Part shown: in pieces, positions 50,156 to 58,919 of the stretch | Numbering within the stretch: position 1 is the stretch's first letter | How the letters are laid out: each line of letters opens with the position of its first letter | From: an uncultured Devosia sp. | GTDB taxonomy: Bacteria > Pseudomonadota > Alphaproteobacteria > Rhizobiales > Devosiaceae | DNA length: 64,000 nt | Assembly: GCF_946479885.1 (NCBI RefSeq) | Contig: NZ_CAMLHM010000006.1 | Span: 47,064 to 111,063, forward strand | Direction: 5' to 3' | The notes under the pieces: generated by a model | Told to the model about the DNA's origin: nothing | Databases searched by the model: none | Seen by the model: the letters and a program-made list of their open reading frames with translations, nothing else | Made by a program: the position numbers and the translations under genes

Positions 50156-50683
50156 TCACAGCCGGGCCCAGCGCATGGGGTTCGCCGTGCTGATGCTCCT
50201 TATGGAATAGCCGGACTGCGCCAGCGTCTTGATCGAGCCGGTCAGATTGTCGAGGACGATGTCTCCCGCGCTGGTCCGCACCACCAGGATGGCGTGGGAG
50301 AGCCCGCCCCGGGTTCTGGTGATGGCGAGGCGCAATGCCCCGGGCGGCACGCCGAGCCGGATCAGGCGGCTGCGCTTGCTCACGGCATAGTCGTTGCAGT
50401 CGCCAAAGGCCGGGTTGACCTCCCAGGCGCCACCCGGGTCCGCCCGCGGCCCGATATCCCTGTTCACCCGGGCATTCGTTTCGGTGATGAGGGCCGCCAG
50501 TTGCGGCGTCCACTCAACCACCGCGTCCTGCGCCGGGCGGCACTCTCCCGGCCGGTTGTGGCAGAAGGCCTGCATGGCCAGGGGCGCAACCGTAGTCCCC
50601 GGGATATCGGCCGCCATCGCCATGGGCCCCGAAAGCAGGGGCAGCGCGATGGTCCAGGCGAGAATGAGGACGGCATAGGTCAT
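50156..50683 (-). CDS. Bacterial transglutaminase-like cysteine peptidase (BTLCP) family protein
   Basis: A 175-residue exported protein with a signal peptide (VLILAWTIALPLLSGPMAMA). The papain-like core shows Cys in AFGDCNDYAVSKRSRLIRLG, His in GLSHAILVVRT and Asp in DIVLDNLTGS, the expected catalytic triad of the BTLCP (DUF920) family found in alpha- and gammaproteobacteria, whose better-known relatives (LapG) cleave surface adhesins. No LapD-like partner is adjacent. Convergent with the TetR gene, stop codons side by side. Confidence 0.85.
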   Translation of the reverse strand: MTYAVLILAWTIALPLLSGPMAMAADIPGTTVAPLAMQAFCHNRPGECRPAQDAVVEWTPQLAALITETNARVNRDIGPRADPGGAWEVNPAFGDCNDYAVSKRSRLIRLGVPPGALRLAITRTRGGLSHAILVVRTSAGDIVLDNLTGSIKTLAQSGYSIRSISTANPMRWARL

Positions 50684-50800
50684 GGTCAGCGACCCCTCAG
50701 GTCACCGCCATCTTCCCGCTCTGGTCTTCGCTACATAACGGGCAATGGTCGCTCGATTTGCGCGACCATGGGGACGGACCTAGGTCGCCTGCCGGCCGCC

Positions 50801-51851
50801 CTAATGGCCCTGTCGCTCTAGCTCTCCGACGCGCGCCGCAAGCTCCTGCACGGCCCTGATCAGCGGCGCGATGAAGGCGTCGTAACGCAGGCCCTGCTCG
50901 CTTTCCCTGTCGGCAGCGTCGGCCAGCACATGCCCGGCAAAGTCCCGGCCATCGAGCACGGCCTCCACCTCCTGCGCCAATAGGCCATAATGCATGCGCC
51001 GGCCCGGCCGCGCCCGTCTCCCTGCCGCCCACCACCCAGCGATACCGCACCGGATTGAGCGCCAGGATGAAATCGAGCCCGAGATCGCTCGGCGCGATAT
51101 CGGTCTTCTGCCGCGCGTCCGATGTCTGGATCGTGCCCGTGGCCGCCCACACCGCCGACCAACGCGCGCCCGAGCCGCCCAGCGTCACCGCATTGTCGGT
51201 GGCGGGCCGGAAGCTGGCGGCAACCGTCGCCGCCCCGGTCGTCGCATTGATAACAAGCGCGTTGACCCAGGCCGAGCCATCGGGGCTCACCTTGAGTCGC
51301 CAATGGTCGTCACCGGCAAGGCCCATTTCGGCCCGTCCCGACCAGTTGGTCTGGTAGAGCAGGCTCGCCGTATCGCCCGCCGCATTCTTGTTGAGCTTGA
51401 GCTGGTGGCCATTGCCCGCATGGGTCAGCAGCGTCGCGGCTCCCGCCACCGCGAGGCGATTGGTGCTGTCGGCACTGGTATTGATACCCAGTCGCGGCAG
51501 CGCCGAACCGAGCGAGGCCAGCGGCGTCCAGGCGCCGGCATCGAATACCAGCTGCGTCTTGTCGGACCGGTCAAAAACCTGCCAGCCCGGGGCCGGATCG
51601 AAATAGTGCCAGGCGCCCGACTGAAAGGCGGCAATCTCCCCGCCATGCCCGGCCCACGCCCCCGTGGCGCCAACAGGCACGATCCAGGCTTCGCCCGCCA
51701 GCGGCGTCAGCGGCGGGGTGGCCAGCACGCGGCTTTCCACCGCCGGCTGCACCAGCACATCGAGTGCCTCGATGGCCTCGTTATGGGTAATGTGCTTCTG
51801 CGCCTGGCTGGGCATGATGAAGGGCAGGGTGAGGCGAGCGGTATGGTCCAT
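50801..51851 (-). pseudogene. Frameshifted phage-tail-like protein (DUF2793 N-terminus, S74 chaperone C-terminus)
   Basis: The ATG-proximal frame encodes a DUF2793-type start (LTLPFIMPSQAQKHITHNEA then IEALDVLVQP) and a beta-rich middle, up to the peptidase S74 intramolecular chaperone start (SDARQKTDIAPSDLGLDFIL, ALNPVRYRW). After about 51010 the S74 sequence continues in a different frame (RRMHYGLLAQEVEAVLDGRD to the C-terminal coiled coil LIRAVQELAARVGELERQ). The shift lies in a GC-rich stretch between 51000 and 51030. It could be a true inactivation or a sequencing error. Without the shift the protein would be about 350 residues. It is isolated from other phage or gene-transfer-agent genes. 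Confidence 0.75.
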
Positions 51852-51911
51852 GACGGTCTCCTTTGCCGGAGACTCTAGGTCCACTGCCGCAGGCGGGGAT
51901 AAGTGGGCGCC

Positions 51912-52055
51912 AGGAGCAGTCGAGATTCAGCTCAGGCTGAGCCGAAAATGTCGGTTTTCGAGAACCGGACCGGAGCGTACGTTGGGTACGTGAGGACCGG
52001 AAGCGCAGGAAACCGGTATTTGCAGGCCAGCATCAGCTGAATGTCGACTGCTCCT
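51912..52055. mobile_element. MITE-like 144 bp element with 21 bp terminal inverted repeats
   Basis: The ends are AGGAGCAGTCGAGATTCAGC T and AGCTGAATGTCGACTGCTCC T, inverted copies with one mismatch. Inner inverted repeats (CGGTTTTCGAGAACCG; GTACGTTGGGTACG) let the whole element fold into a long hairpin. No open reading frame. Its right end overlaps the stop codon of trhO. No direct-repeat target duplication was evident. Confidence 0.65.
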
Positions 52056-53073
52056 AGCCGGCCTTGTTGCGCGCCCGTGACGCCTCGGCCAGTGCCCGCT
52101 TGGCCGCCTTGCGCTCGGCCGCGACGCTCGCCGCCGCATCGCCGAGATGGGCCACGCCATGCTTGCGGCCCAGTTCCATCTGCCGTTGCCGCTCAGCCGC
52201 CGCCGCGTGCTTGCCGGCCTCATCAGCGCAGTGGGGGCAGCTCACGCCCTCGACATAGTCGGGCGCCGCCCGGTCCAGGATCGTCAGCGGATGCCGGCAG
52301 GCCCGGCACAGCGTGGCATCGCCCTCGACCAGCCCATGCCCGACCGAGACGCGCTCGTCGAACACGAAGCATTCCCCGGCAAACCGGCTTTCCGCTTCCG
52401 GCACCACTTCGAGATATCTAAGGATCCCGCCCTTGAGGTGGAACACCTCCTCGAAGCCCTGGCTCAACAGGTAACTCGACGCCTTCTCGCAGCGGATGCC
52501 GCCGGTGCAGAACATCGCCACCTTCTTGTCGCGCGCCGGATCGAGGTGCTCGGCCACGTAGTCCTTGAACTCGGTGAAGCTCTTGGTCGCCGGGTCCAGC
52601 GCCCGCTGGAACGTCCCCAGCCCCACTTCGTAGTCGTTGCGCGTATCGACCAGCACCACGTCATTGCGCGCGATCAGCCCGTTCCAGTCCTCGGCCTCGA
52701 CATAGGTGCCAACAGTCTTGGCCGGATTGGCCTCGGGCGCCCGCAGCGTCACGATTTCGGGCTTGAGCCGCACCTTCATGCGCAGGAACGGCATCTCGCT
52801 CGCCGTCGAATACTTGACCTCGGCGCCAGCGAGCCGCCCGGCGAAAACCTCGCCCGCGAACAGCCAGTCGGCCAGCGCATCGATGGCCTCGTCCGTCCCC
52901 GCCACCGTGCCGTTTATGCCTTCAGGCGCCAGGATCAGCGTGCCCTTGATGTCCCGCCCACAACAGAAGGCGGCCAGCTCCGGCTGGATCGCCTCGGCAT
53001 CGGGCAAATCGGCAAATTTATAGATCGCCATCACCTTGTATGGTTGATTGGCTTGGGGCAGATTAGCGCTCAT
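52054..53073 (-). CDS. trhO: tRNA uridine(34) hydroxylase TrhO (rhodanese family)
   Basis: A 339-residue TrhO (YceA). The N-terminal ferredoxin-like domain includes CCGRDIKGTLILAPEGINGT, the rhodanese domain has the active-site Cys in MFCTGGIRCEKAS, and the C-terminal part has two CxxC pairs (CRACRHPL and SCPHC) that may bind zinc. TrhO makes 5-hydroxyuridine at tRNA position 34 from prephenate-independent oxygen chemistry in studied bacteria. The start is uncertain: the ATG of MSANLPQ is used; MAIYKF 42 bases downstream has AAGGTG directly before it. The stop codon lies in a MITE-like element, so the final residues could be affected. Confidence 0.9.
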   Translation of the reverse strand: MSANLPQANQPYKVMAIYKFADLPDAEAIQPELAAFCCGRDIKGTLILAPEGINGTVAGTDEAIDALADWLFAGEVFAGRLAGAEVKYSTASEMPFLRMKVRLKPEIVTLRAPEANPAKTVGTYVEAEDWNGLIARNDVVLVDTRNDYEVGLGTFQRALDPATKSFTEFKDYVAEHLDPARDKKVAMFCTGGIRCEKASSYLLSQGFEEVFHLKGGILRYLEVVPEAESRFAGECFVFDERVSVGHGLVEGDATLCRACRHPLTILDRAAPDYVEGVSCPHCADEAGKHAAAAERQRQMELGRKHGVAHLGDAAASVAAERKAAKRALAEASRARNKAG

Positions 53074-53165
53074 ATCGGATTCATGCGGCCTCATCGGCCC
53101 GCTCATACCATTCGCTGCGCTCAGCGTCACGCGCCGCCAAATCGCAAATCTTCGGGAGAATACCC

Positions 53166-54203
53166 ATGACCTATCGGGCCGATACGGCACGCTATGACAC
53201 CATGCAATACCGCCGTTCCGGCAAGTCCGGCCTCAAGCTTCCGGTGGTCAGCCTCGGCCTCTGGCAGAATTTCGGCGGCACGCGGGACTATCCCAGCGCC
53301 ATGGAAATCCTCGGCTATGCCTTCGATCAGGGCATCACCCATTTCGACCTCGCCAACAATTATGGTCCGCCCGCCGGTTCCTCCGAAGAGCTGTTCGGCC
53401 AGGTCATGGCCCGCGATTTCCGCCCCTATCGCGACGAGCTGATCCTCTCCACCAAGGCCGGCTACACCATGTGGCCCGGCCCCTATGGCGATTTCGGCAG
53501 CCGCAAATATCTCCTCGCCAGCCTTGACCAGTCGCTCAAGCGCATGGGGCTCGACTATGTCGATATCTTCTATTCCCACCGCTACGACGCCGAGACCCCG
53601 CTCGAGGAAACCATGGGCGCCCTGGCCCATGCCGTCCACTCGGGCAAGGCGCTCTATGTCGGCATTTCGAGCTATCCCGAAAAGGAAACGCGCGAGGCCT
53701 ATCGCATCCTCAAGGACATGGGCATCGCCACCACGATCCATCAGCCCAGCTATTCCATGATCAATCGCTGGATCGAGAATGACCACACCATCGACGCCTG
53801 CGGCGAGCTGGGCATCGGCATGATCGCCTTTTCCCCGCTCGCCCAGGGCGTGCTGTCGGGCAAATACAATGCCGGCGGCACAGAAGGCACCCGCGGCGGC
53901 AATCCCAATGGCACGCTGCGCGCCAGCCATATCGAGCCGCGCGTGCTCGCTGCCGTCGACAAGCTCGCCCAGATCGCCCGCTCGCGCGGCCAGTCCATGG
54001 TGCAGCTGGCTCTGTCCTGGGTCCTGCGCCGCCCGGAAATGACCTCGGCGCTGATCGGCGTGCGCAATCTCGACCAGCTCAAGGACAATCTGGGCGTGCT
54101 CAACAATCTCAGCCTCTCGGCCGATGAAATCGCCGCTATCGACGCCGCCACCAGGGACGGCCAGATGGAGCTCCATCCGCGTCCCAGCGGCTGGCTGCGC
54201 TGA
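53166..54203 (+). CDS. Aldo/keto reductase, YghZ (L-glyceraldehyde 3-phosphate reductase) type
   Basis: A 345-residue AKR14-like enzyme. The catalytic tetrad is visible as Asp and Tyr in HFDLANNYGPPAGSSEE, Lys in STKAGYTMWPGPYGDFGSRK and His in FYSHRYD. The YGPP and WPGPYG segments are typical of YghZ, which reduces L-glyceraldehyde 3-phosphate and detoxifies methylglyoxal. GGAG is just before the ATG. Single gene, divergent from trhO. Confidence 0.9.
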   Translation: MTYRADTARYDTMQYRRSGKSGLKLPVVSLGLWQNFGGTRDYPSAMEILGYAFDQGITHFDLANNYGPPAGSSEELFGQVMARDFRPYRDELILSTKAGYTMWPGPYGDFGSRKYLLASLDQSLKRMGLDYVDIFYSHRYDAETPLEETMGALAHAVHSGKALYVGISSYPEKETREAYRILKDMGIATTIHQPSYSMINRWIENDHTIDACGELGIGMIAFSPLAQGVLSGKYNAGGTEGTRGGNPNGTLRASHIEPRVLAAVDKLAQIARSRGQSMVQLALSWVLRRPEMTSALIGVRNLDQLKDNLGVLNNLSLSADEIAAIDAATRDGQMELHPRPSGWLR

Positions 54204-54347
54204 TATCGCGGGCAGGGGCTGGCTTGGCCGTCCCCTGCCTGCACTTGCCGCAATTGCGGTAAACGCGCGTTAACCGCGCTGTCGACTGTGTTGCACCCCA
54301 TCTGCCGAACCGACGTTGGCCCTCCAGCACTTTCAAGGAGCGGACCA

Positions 54348-56018
54348 ATGCAGACCACGAGCTATATCTCGGCCGCCGCACTCGCAGCCGCCTTGCTGAT
54401 CACCCCCCAGACTGCCCAGGCCCAGCTGCTGGGCCTCGACGTTGACCTCGATGTTCTGGGCGTAGAAGCCGATGCCGACGTCAATGTCGGCGGCGGTAGC
54501 CTGCTCGATGCCGATGTTGATGTCGGCAGCAGCACCGGCAACGGCTCCACATCGTCCGGCAACGGCGGCCTCGTCGATGTCGATATCGACATTGGCCACG
54601 GTCCGGCCACCGGGCCCAATGGCGGCACCCTGATCGACCTCACCACAGGCGGCTCGCACAATGCCGCCCTCGATGCCGATCTCGACCTGTTGAACGGCAA
54701 CCCGCCCAAGCCCGGTTCTGCTCTCGTCACCGGTGATATCCGTATCGCCGCGCTCGAGCAGGGCGCCCGCAAGCCCGCTTTGCTCGACCGTATCGATCAT
54801 CCCAACCTTGCCGGCATCGATCTCGATGCCGCCATTGACGATCGTCAGGTCGCCATCCTCGCGGCGGTCGACCTGCTCGGGCCCGACAACCTCGCCGATA
54901 TCAGGGCTGCAATTGGCCTCGGTGGCGATGGCCGTACCGAGCTGCTCGATGCCATCGCGGCCAGCGCCGAGCTCAACGCCATCCTGGACAAGCAGGGGAT
55001 CGACCCCAATGACGTCCTGGCCGTGCAGGTCGCTGAAAACGGCGCCACCGAGGTGATCGTGCTCGATGGTCTGGTCGAGGTAGCTCTTCTGGGTGATGGC
55101 GGCGACCTCGCCGACCTCACCGCCGGCGAACTGGCCAATCTCGATATCGACCTCCTGTCCCGCGACGAGCTGGCTGAGATCGACCTCGATCTGCTGCCCG
55201 ATGACCTGCGCACCACCGCGCAGCTTCGGCTCCTGGGCAGTGATAGCGACGATGCCGACCTGACCCCGGCCGAACTGGCCGCCATCGACCTCGACCTGCT
55301 CTTTCAGGATGAGCTGGCTGAGCTTGATGTTGCGCTCCTGCCCGCCCCGCTGGGCGCCGCAGTCAGTCTGCGCCTGCTCGAAGACGATGGCGCTCTGGCC
55401 GATCGCACCGTCGGCGACCTCGCTGCCCTGGACCTGAGCCTGCTTCCCGGCGCCGGCAACACCGGGGGCACCAATGGCACGGGCAATGCCGGCGGCACTG
55501 GCAATACCGGCAGCACGGGCGGAAATGATGACAGCGGGTCCACGCCCTCGCGCGGGACCGACATGACCACCACCGGCAGCACCTCGGGTGGCGGTGACGG
55601 CAGCGGTGGCTCCCCGCAAACCGGTGGCGCCATGCCCGAACCCGCCGGTAAGGTGCAGGCCGTCGCGGCCAATGGCGTGGCGCCCGCCCCGGTCATCGGC
55701 ACCACGCCGCCGGCCCAGCTGGGGGCGGGCTTCAACATTGCCACGCTTGGCTGCGATATCGGCGTGCTGGCCCTGGCCTCGGGCGCCGATGCCACCCCGC
55801 AGGCCATTGCCAGCGCCGACACGCTCGAACTGGTCCGCATCGATGGCTGCGAACGTAGCCTGGTCGATAGCGACGTGGCCAGCATCCGTGCCGCGATCGA
55901 CAAGAATCCGGCCATATCTGGTGTGCTCGACGACGCCCAGATCCCGCTCGATCAGGTCATCGGTGCCACTATCCAGGCCGATACCCTGACCCTGTTCATC
56001 GCGCCGTCGCTCTCCTGA
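54348..56018 (+). CDS. Secreted Asp/Leu-rich repeat protein of unknown function
   Basis: A 556-residue protein with a signal peptide (cleavage after AQA, residue 25) and AAGGAG before the ATG. Residues 26-120 are rich in Asp-Val-Asp and Gly. Residues 252-367 hold three tandem copies of a roughly 46-residue unit, the last truncated, built on LTAGELANLDIDLL, RDELAEIDLDLLP and an LRLL end. A Gly/Thr/Asn-rich linker follows (368-430). Residues 197-239 and 509-551 are two diverged copies of the same segment (AIAASAELNAILDKQGIDP and AAIDKNPAISGVLDDAQIPL). Two Cys (469, 501) may form a disulfide. Very acidic; calcium binding or a surface/adhesin role is possible but not shown. No LPxTG or outer-membrane barrel seen. 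Confidence 0.85.
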   Translation: MQTTSYISAAALAAALLITPQTAQAQLLGLDVDLDVLGVEADADVNVGGGSLLDADVDVGSSTGNGSTSSGNGGLVDVDIDIGHGPATGPNGGTLIDLTTGGSHNAALDADLDLLNGNPPKPGSALVTGDIRIAALEQGARKPALLDRIDHPNLAGIDLDAAIDDRQVAILAAVDLLGPDNLADIRAAIGLGGDGRTELLDAIAASAELNAILDKQGIDPNDVLAVQVAENGATEVIVLDGLVEVALLGDGGDLADLTAGELANLDIDLLSRDELAEIDLDLLPDDLRTTAQLRLLGSDSDDADLTPAELAAIDLDLLFQDELAELDVALLPAPLGAAVSLRLLEDDGALADRTVGDLAALDLSLLPGAGNTGGTNGTGNAGGTGNTGSTGGNDDSGSTPSRGTDMTTTGSTSGGGDGSGGSPQTGGAMPEPAGKVQAVAANGVAPAPVIGTTPPAQLGAGFNIATLGCDIGVLALASGADATPQAIASADTLELVRIDGCERSLVDSDVASIRAAIDKNPAISGVLDDAQIPLDQVIGATIQADTLTLFIAPSLS

Positions 56019-56027
56019 CTGCAACCA

Positions 56028-56054
56028 GACCCCGGCCACCAGCCGGGGTCTTGC
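56028..56054 (+). terminator. Terminator after the Asp-rich protein gene
   Basis: GACCCCGGC-CACCA-GCCGGGGTC followed by TTGC. A perfect 9 bp stem starting 10 bp after the stop codon; it also faces the convergent SRPBCC gene. Confidence 0.75.
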
Positions 56055-56058
56055 TTCG

Positions 56059-56547
56059 TCAGGCGGCCTTGGCCCCGAACCGCGCCACCAGCCGGTCGAT
56101 CGTCATGGCCATGCCCGGTTCGAGCCCCTTGTCCAGCCAGCCCTGTACCTCTGCCGCGCTCAGCTGATCGGGCAGGTGCAGCGCCACCACCATCCTTGTG
56201 CGCTCGCCTTCGGGCGTCAGCTCCACCGTCACCTGCGGTCCGTCCCCGGCATCGGTATCGGGCCAGCCGCCGCTGGCGCCCCAGGCGAAGACCAGCTTCC
56301 GATGCGGCACGATCTCCTTGTAGATTCCGCCCGTCACATACTGGCGGCTCTCGCTTTCCACCATATGCTGCCGCCACGCCCCGCCGACCCGCAAATCGAC
56401 GCTGGTGGGGTGGTCCGGTCGTGTCTCGGGGTTGAAGAACCAGTCGAGATATTTGGGGTCTGTCCAGGCCTGCCACACCACTTCGGGCGGCGCATCCAGC
56501 ATTCGGGTCAGCACGAAGCCGCGCTCCTGTTGATAGGTCGTTGCCAT
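56059..56547 (-). CDS. SRPBCC (AHSA1-like) domain protein
   Basis: A 162-residue START-like protein of the activator-of-Hsp90 homologue group. Characteristic segments are FVLTRMLDAPPEVVWQAWTD and LDWFFNPE, then VGGAWRQHM and the C-terminal amphipathic helix. These proteins bind small hydrophobic ligands. It follows an ArsR regulator, overlapping it by one base (TGATG), the standard arrangement for this pair. ATG chosen because AAGGAG is seven bases upstream. Confidence 0.88.
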   Translation of the reverse strand: MATTYQQERGFVLTRMLDAPPEVVWQAWTDPKYLDWFFNPETRPDHPTSVDLRVGGAWRQHMVESESRQYVTGGIYKEIVPHRKLVFAWGASGGWPDTDAGDGPQVTVELTPEGERTRMVVALHLPDQLSAAEVQGWLDKGLEPGMAMTIDRLVARFGAKAA

Positions 56548-56897
56548 CACTGGTCTCCTTGCTTGGGGTTGGCCCGTTCGGCCATCATCGTCTTGAGCTG
56601 CTCTTCCAGCCGGTCGAAGCGTTCGCTGAAGAATTGGCGGTATTCCCCCAGCCAGCTATCGGCCGCCTCGAGCGGCAGCGTTTCGAGCCGGCACGAGCGG
56701 AACTGCGCCTCGCGCGCCTTGCTCACCAGCCCCGCTTCTTCCAGCACCTTCACATGCCGCGACACCGAGGGCAGGGTCATGTCGAACGGCTCGGCCAGCT
56801 CGTTGATCGTCGCCGGGCCATGCGTCAGCCGCGCCAGGATCGCCCGTCGCGTCGGGTCCGCCAGCGCGGCAAAGGTGGTGCTGAGGAGGTCTGTCAT
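56547..56897 (-). CDS. ArsR family transcriptional regulator paired with SRPBCC protein
   Basis: A 116-residue winged-helix regulator (FAALADPTRRAILARLTHGP, SVSRHVKVLEEAGLVSKA). It has a single Cys (FRSCRLE), so it is not the thiol-based metal sensor type; such ArsR proteins paired with SRPBCC genes respond to other signals. A perfect 18 bp palindrome lies 14 bp before its start codon. Confidence 0.9.
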   Translation of the reverse strand: MTDLLSTTFAALADPTRRAILARLTHGPATINELAEPFDMTLPSVSRHVKVLEEAGLVSKAREAQFRSCRLETLPLEAADSWLGEYRQFFSERFDRLEEQLKTMMAERANPKQGDQ

Positions 56898-56910
56898 ATT
56901 TGCGTACTTT

Positions 56911-56928
56911 GCTAATTACGTAATTAGC
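56911..56928. promoter_or_regulatory. ArsR operator candidate
   Basis: GCTAATTACGTAATTAGC is a perfect 18 bp palindrome in an AT-rich stretch just upstream of the ArsR start codon; it probably overlaps the promoter. Confidence 0.7.
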
Positions 56929-57022
56929 TAAATACGCTCGAAGACACCGCCTGTCAACCGATCGTGCAGGAGCTCTCCGCAACAACTGAACGGCACCTCC
57001 CCTTGATGGGGAGGGAAAACTG

Positions 57023-57313
57023 CTATTCCGGAAACACCCGCGCCAGCCGCCGCGCCGCGATCACCGTCGGTCGCCGCCGCCGCTCCACCGCCTTGCAGGT
57101 CTTGATGATGCCCCGGATGCGCTTGACCACGCCGATGCCGACCCCCGGCAGTTCCAGCAGGGCCGGGCCCTCGATCTTGTCGATCTCGCCCAGCGTGGTG
57201 AGGCCCGCCGTCTGCAGCAGCTTGCCGATGCCGTCCTGGTCGCGCAGGTCGATCACCGTGATCTGCTGCCATTTGACTGCGCCACGCAGCCACGCCCGAT
57301 AACTATCTGCCAT
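57023..57313 (-). CDS. Small helix-hairpin-helix protein
   Basis: A 96-residue basic protein. The middle (LLQTAGLTTLGEIDKIEGPA, LLELPGVGIGVVKRIRGIIK) forms a helix-hairpin-helix with the PGVGIGVV turn seen in DNA-binding HhH motifs, and the C-terminus is Arg-rich. It may bind nucleic acid. No partner gene. A short family 1-like hairpin (ACCTCCCCTTGATGGGGAGG) is at its 3' side. Confidence 0.65.
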   Translation of the reverse strand: MADSYRAWLRGAVKWQQITVIDLRDQDGIGKLLQTAGLTTLGEIDKIEGPALLELPGVGIGVVKRIRGIIKTCKAVERRRRPTVIAARRLARVFPE

Positions 57314-57350
57314 GGGCGATGCTATATCGGTTCGGCGTCGCCAAAGCCAC

Positions 57351-58604
57351 CTACCGGCCGATAAACCGCTCCATGCCGAACGGCTTGACGTCGATGGCCG
57401 GCGCTTCCCCGGTCATCGCCTGCGCCAGCAGCTCGCCCGTCGCCGGCCCAAGCGTAAACCCGTGATGGGCGTGGCCAATGCCGACATAAAGCCCGTCATG
57501 CCGCGGCGCCTTGCCGATAATGGGCATCATGTCGGGCGTGCAGGGCCGCGCGCCCTTCCACGGTTCCGGGTCGAGCCGCTCACCCAGCGGGAACAATTGC
57601 TTGGCCGCGCTTTCCGCGCGTCCGAGCTGGATCGGCGTCGGCGCCGCATCGCGCATGGCAAACTCCGCCCCGGTGGTGAGGCGGATGCCGCGCGCCATCG
57701 GCGCCAGCACATAGCCCACTTCCGCGTCGAGGATCAGCTGGTTGAGCTTCGCCCCGCCCTCGGTGCCGTAATGCATGTGGTAGCCGCGCTTGACGAACAG
57801 CGGCAGCCGGTAGCCCAGCCTGTCGAGCACATCGGGCGCCCATGGCCCCAGCGCGATCACCGCCTGCTTGCCGCTATGGCGCACACCACCGACCTCGGCG
57901 GTCCACACCCCGCCATCCTGGGTCAGCCCGCTCGCCGCGCCCGAAACGAAGGTGCCGCCCAGCCGCTGGAACAGCTTGAAATATTCGCCCACCAGCGCCC
58001 CCGGGTCGCGCACCGTCCACGGATCGGTCCACAGGATCGCCCCGGCCAGCCCACCCTTGAGGCTTGGCTCCATGGCCTTGAGTTCGGGCCATTCGACCAC
58101 CTTGTGCGAAATGCCGAACTGGATCGCATCCTCGCGTGCCTTCTCGGCCTCGTGGCGCAATCCCTTGTCGCTGCGGAAGGCCAAAAGCCACCCGCTCTTG
58201 CTCACCAGCGCCTCGGCCTCGGGCCCGGCCTCGGCCATCAGGTCGGCATGGGTGATGATCGATCGCCCGATCAGCGGCGCATAGCTCTGCACCACCTTTT
58301 TGTAGCTCTCGGGCGACGACGCCCACCAGTATTTGAGCAAAGCCGGCGCCAGCCGCGGCAGCGCCAGCGGCTCGTAGCGCGCCGCCGTGCTCAAATGCAG
58401 CCCCACCTGCATCAGCATGGCCAGGTCACGCGGAAACGGATGCGGCCGCACCCCCTCGCGCTGGATGATGCCGGCATTGCCGAAACTGGTCTCGCGCCCC
58501 GGCTGGTTCTTGTCGATCAGCGTCACGCTGCGCCCGCGCCGCAGCAGGTGAATCCCCGTCGCCACCCCGACAATACCGGCCCCCAGAATGATGACGTCGT
58601 CCAT
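57351..58604 (-). CDS. dadA: D-amino-acid dehydrogenase-like FAD oxidoreductase
   Basis: A 417-residue DAO-family flavoprotein. The N-terminal DDVIILGAGIVGVATGIHLL binds FAD, and SFGNAGIIQ and the C-terminal GHAHHGFTLGPATGELLAQA match DadA small subunits, which oxidise D-amino acids and pass electrons to the quinone pool. No alanine racemase gene lies next to it, so the substrate (D-amino acid, or another secondary amine) is inferred from the family. Confidence 0.85.
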   Translation of the reverse strand: MDDVIILGAGIVGVATGIHLLRRGRSVTLIDKNQPGRETSFGNAGIIQREGVRPHPFPRDLAMLMQVGLHLSTAARYEPLALPRLAPALLKYWWASSPESYKKVVQSYAPLIGRSIITHADLMAEAGPEAEALVSKSGWLLAFRSDKGLRHEAEKAREDAIQFGISHKVVEWPELKAMEPSLKGGLAGAILWTDPWTVRDPGALVGEYFKLFQRLGGTFVSGAASGLTQDGGVWTAEVGGVRHSGKQAVIALGPWAPDVLDRLGYRLPLFVKRGYHMHYGTEGGAKLNQLILDAEVGYVLAPMARGIRLTTGAEFAMRDAAPTPIQLGRAESAAKQLFPLGERLDPEPWKGARPCTPDMMPIIGKAPRHDGLYVGIGHAHHGFTLGPATGELLAQAMTGEAPAIDVKPFGMERFIGR

Positions 58605-58759
58605 GCCTGCCTCGCTGCGATAATTGTGGCGATGCTAGCATAGCCCATCCGGGAGTTTCATGCTTTCCGCGAGCCTGTGCCCTGCGTCACGCAATGGTAT
58701 TCGGAAAAACGCTGGGACCACGCAATGGCGTCCCGTTCTCGTCGCAGGAGTGGAGCGGC

Positions 58760-58799
58760 ACCTCCCCCCCGACGGGGGAGGTTGGGAGGGGGTGTTGGG
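58760..58799. repeat. Palindromic repeat, family 1 variant, copy F (short)
   Basis: CCTCCCCCCCGACGGGGGAG G is a GC-rich hairpin followed by TTGGGAGGGGGTG, like one half of copy E at 47740-47860. Confidence 0.6.
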
Positions 58800-58919
58800 A
58801 GCCCCGATAGCAGCGGTAACGTAACGTCGCGTCGCCACACGCCCCACATTGTCGGATTCCTTCAATCCCCCCGCGACACTCCCGGCTAAAACTTGGTCAT
58901 CAACCCAAGGAGTTCAGCC

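Noticed and set aside
50294..50821. 175-residue forward frame over the BTLCP gene
   Set aside because: Antisense shadow; the reverse gene has a signal peptide and a complete Cys-His-Asp set.
54333..56039. 568-residue frame opposite the Asp-rich protein
   Set aside because: The Asp-codon-rich forward gene makes stop codons rare on the other strand. The forward frame has a signal peptide, ribosome binding site and terminator; the reverse frame has none.
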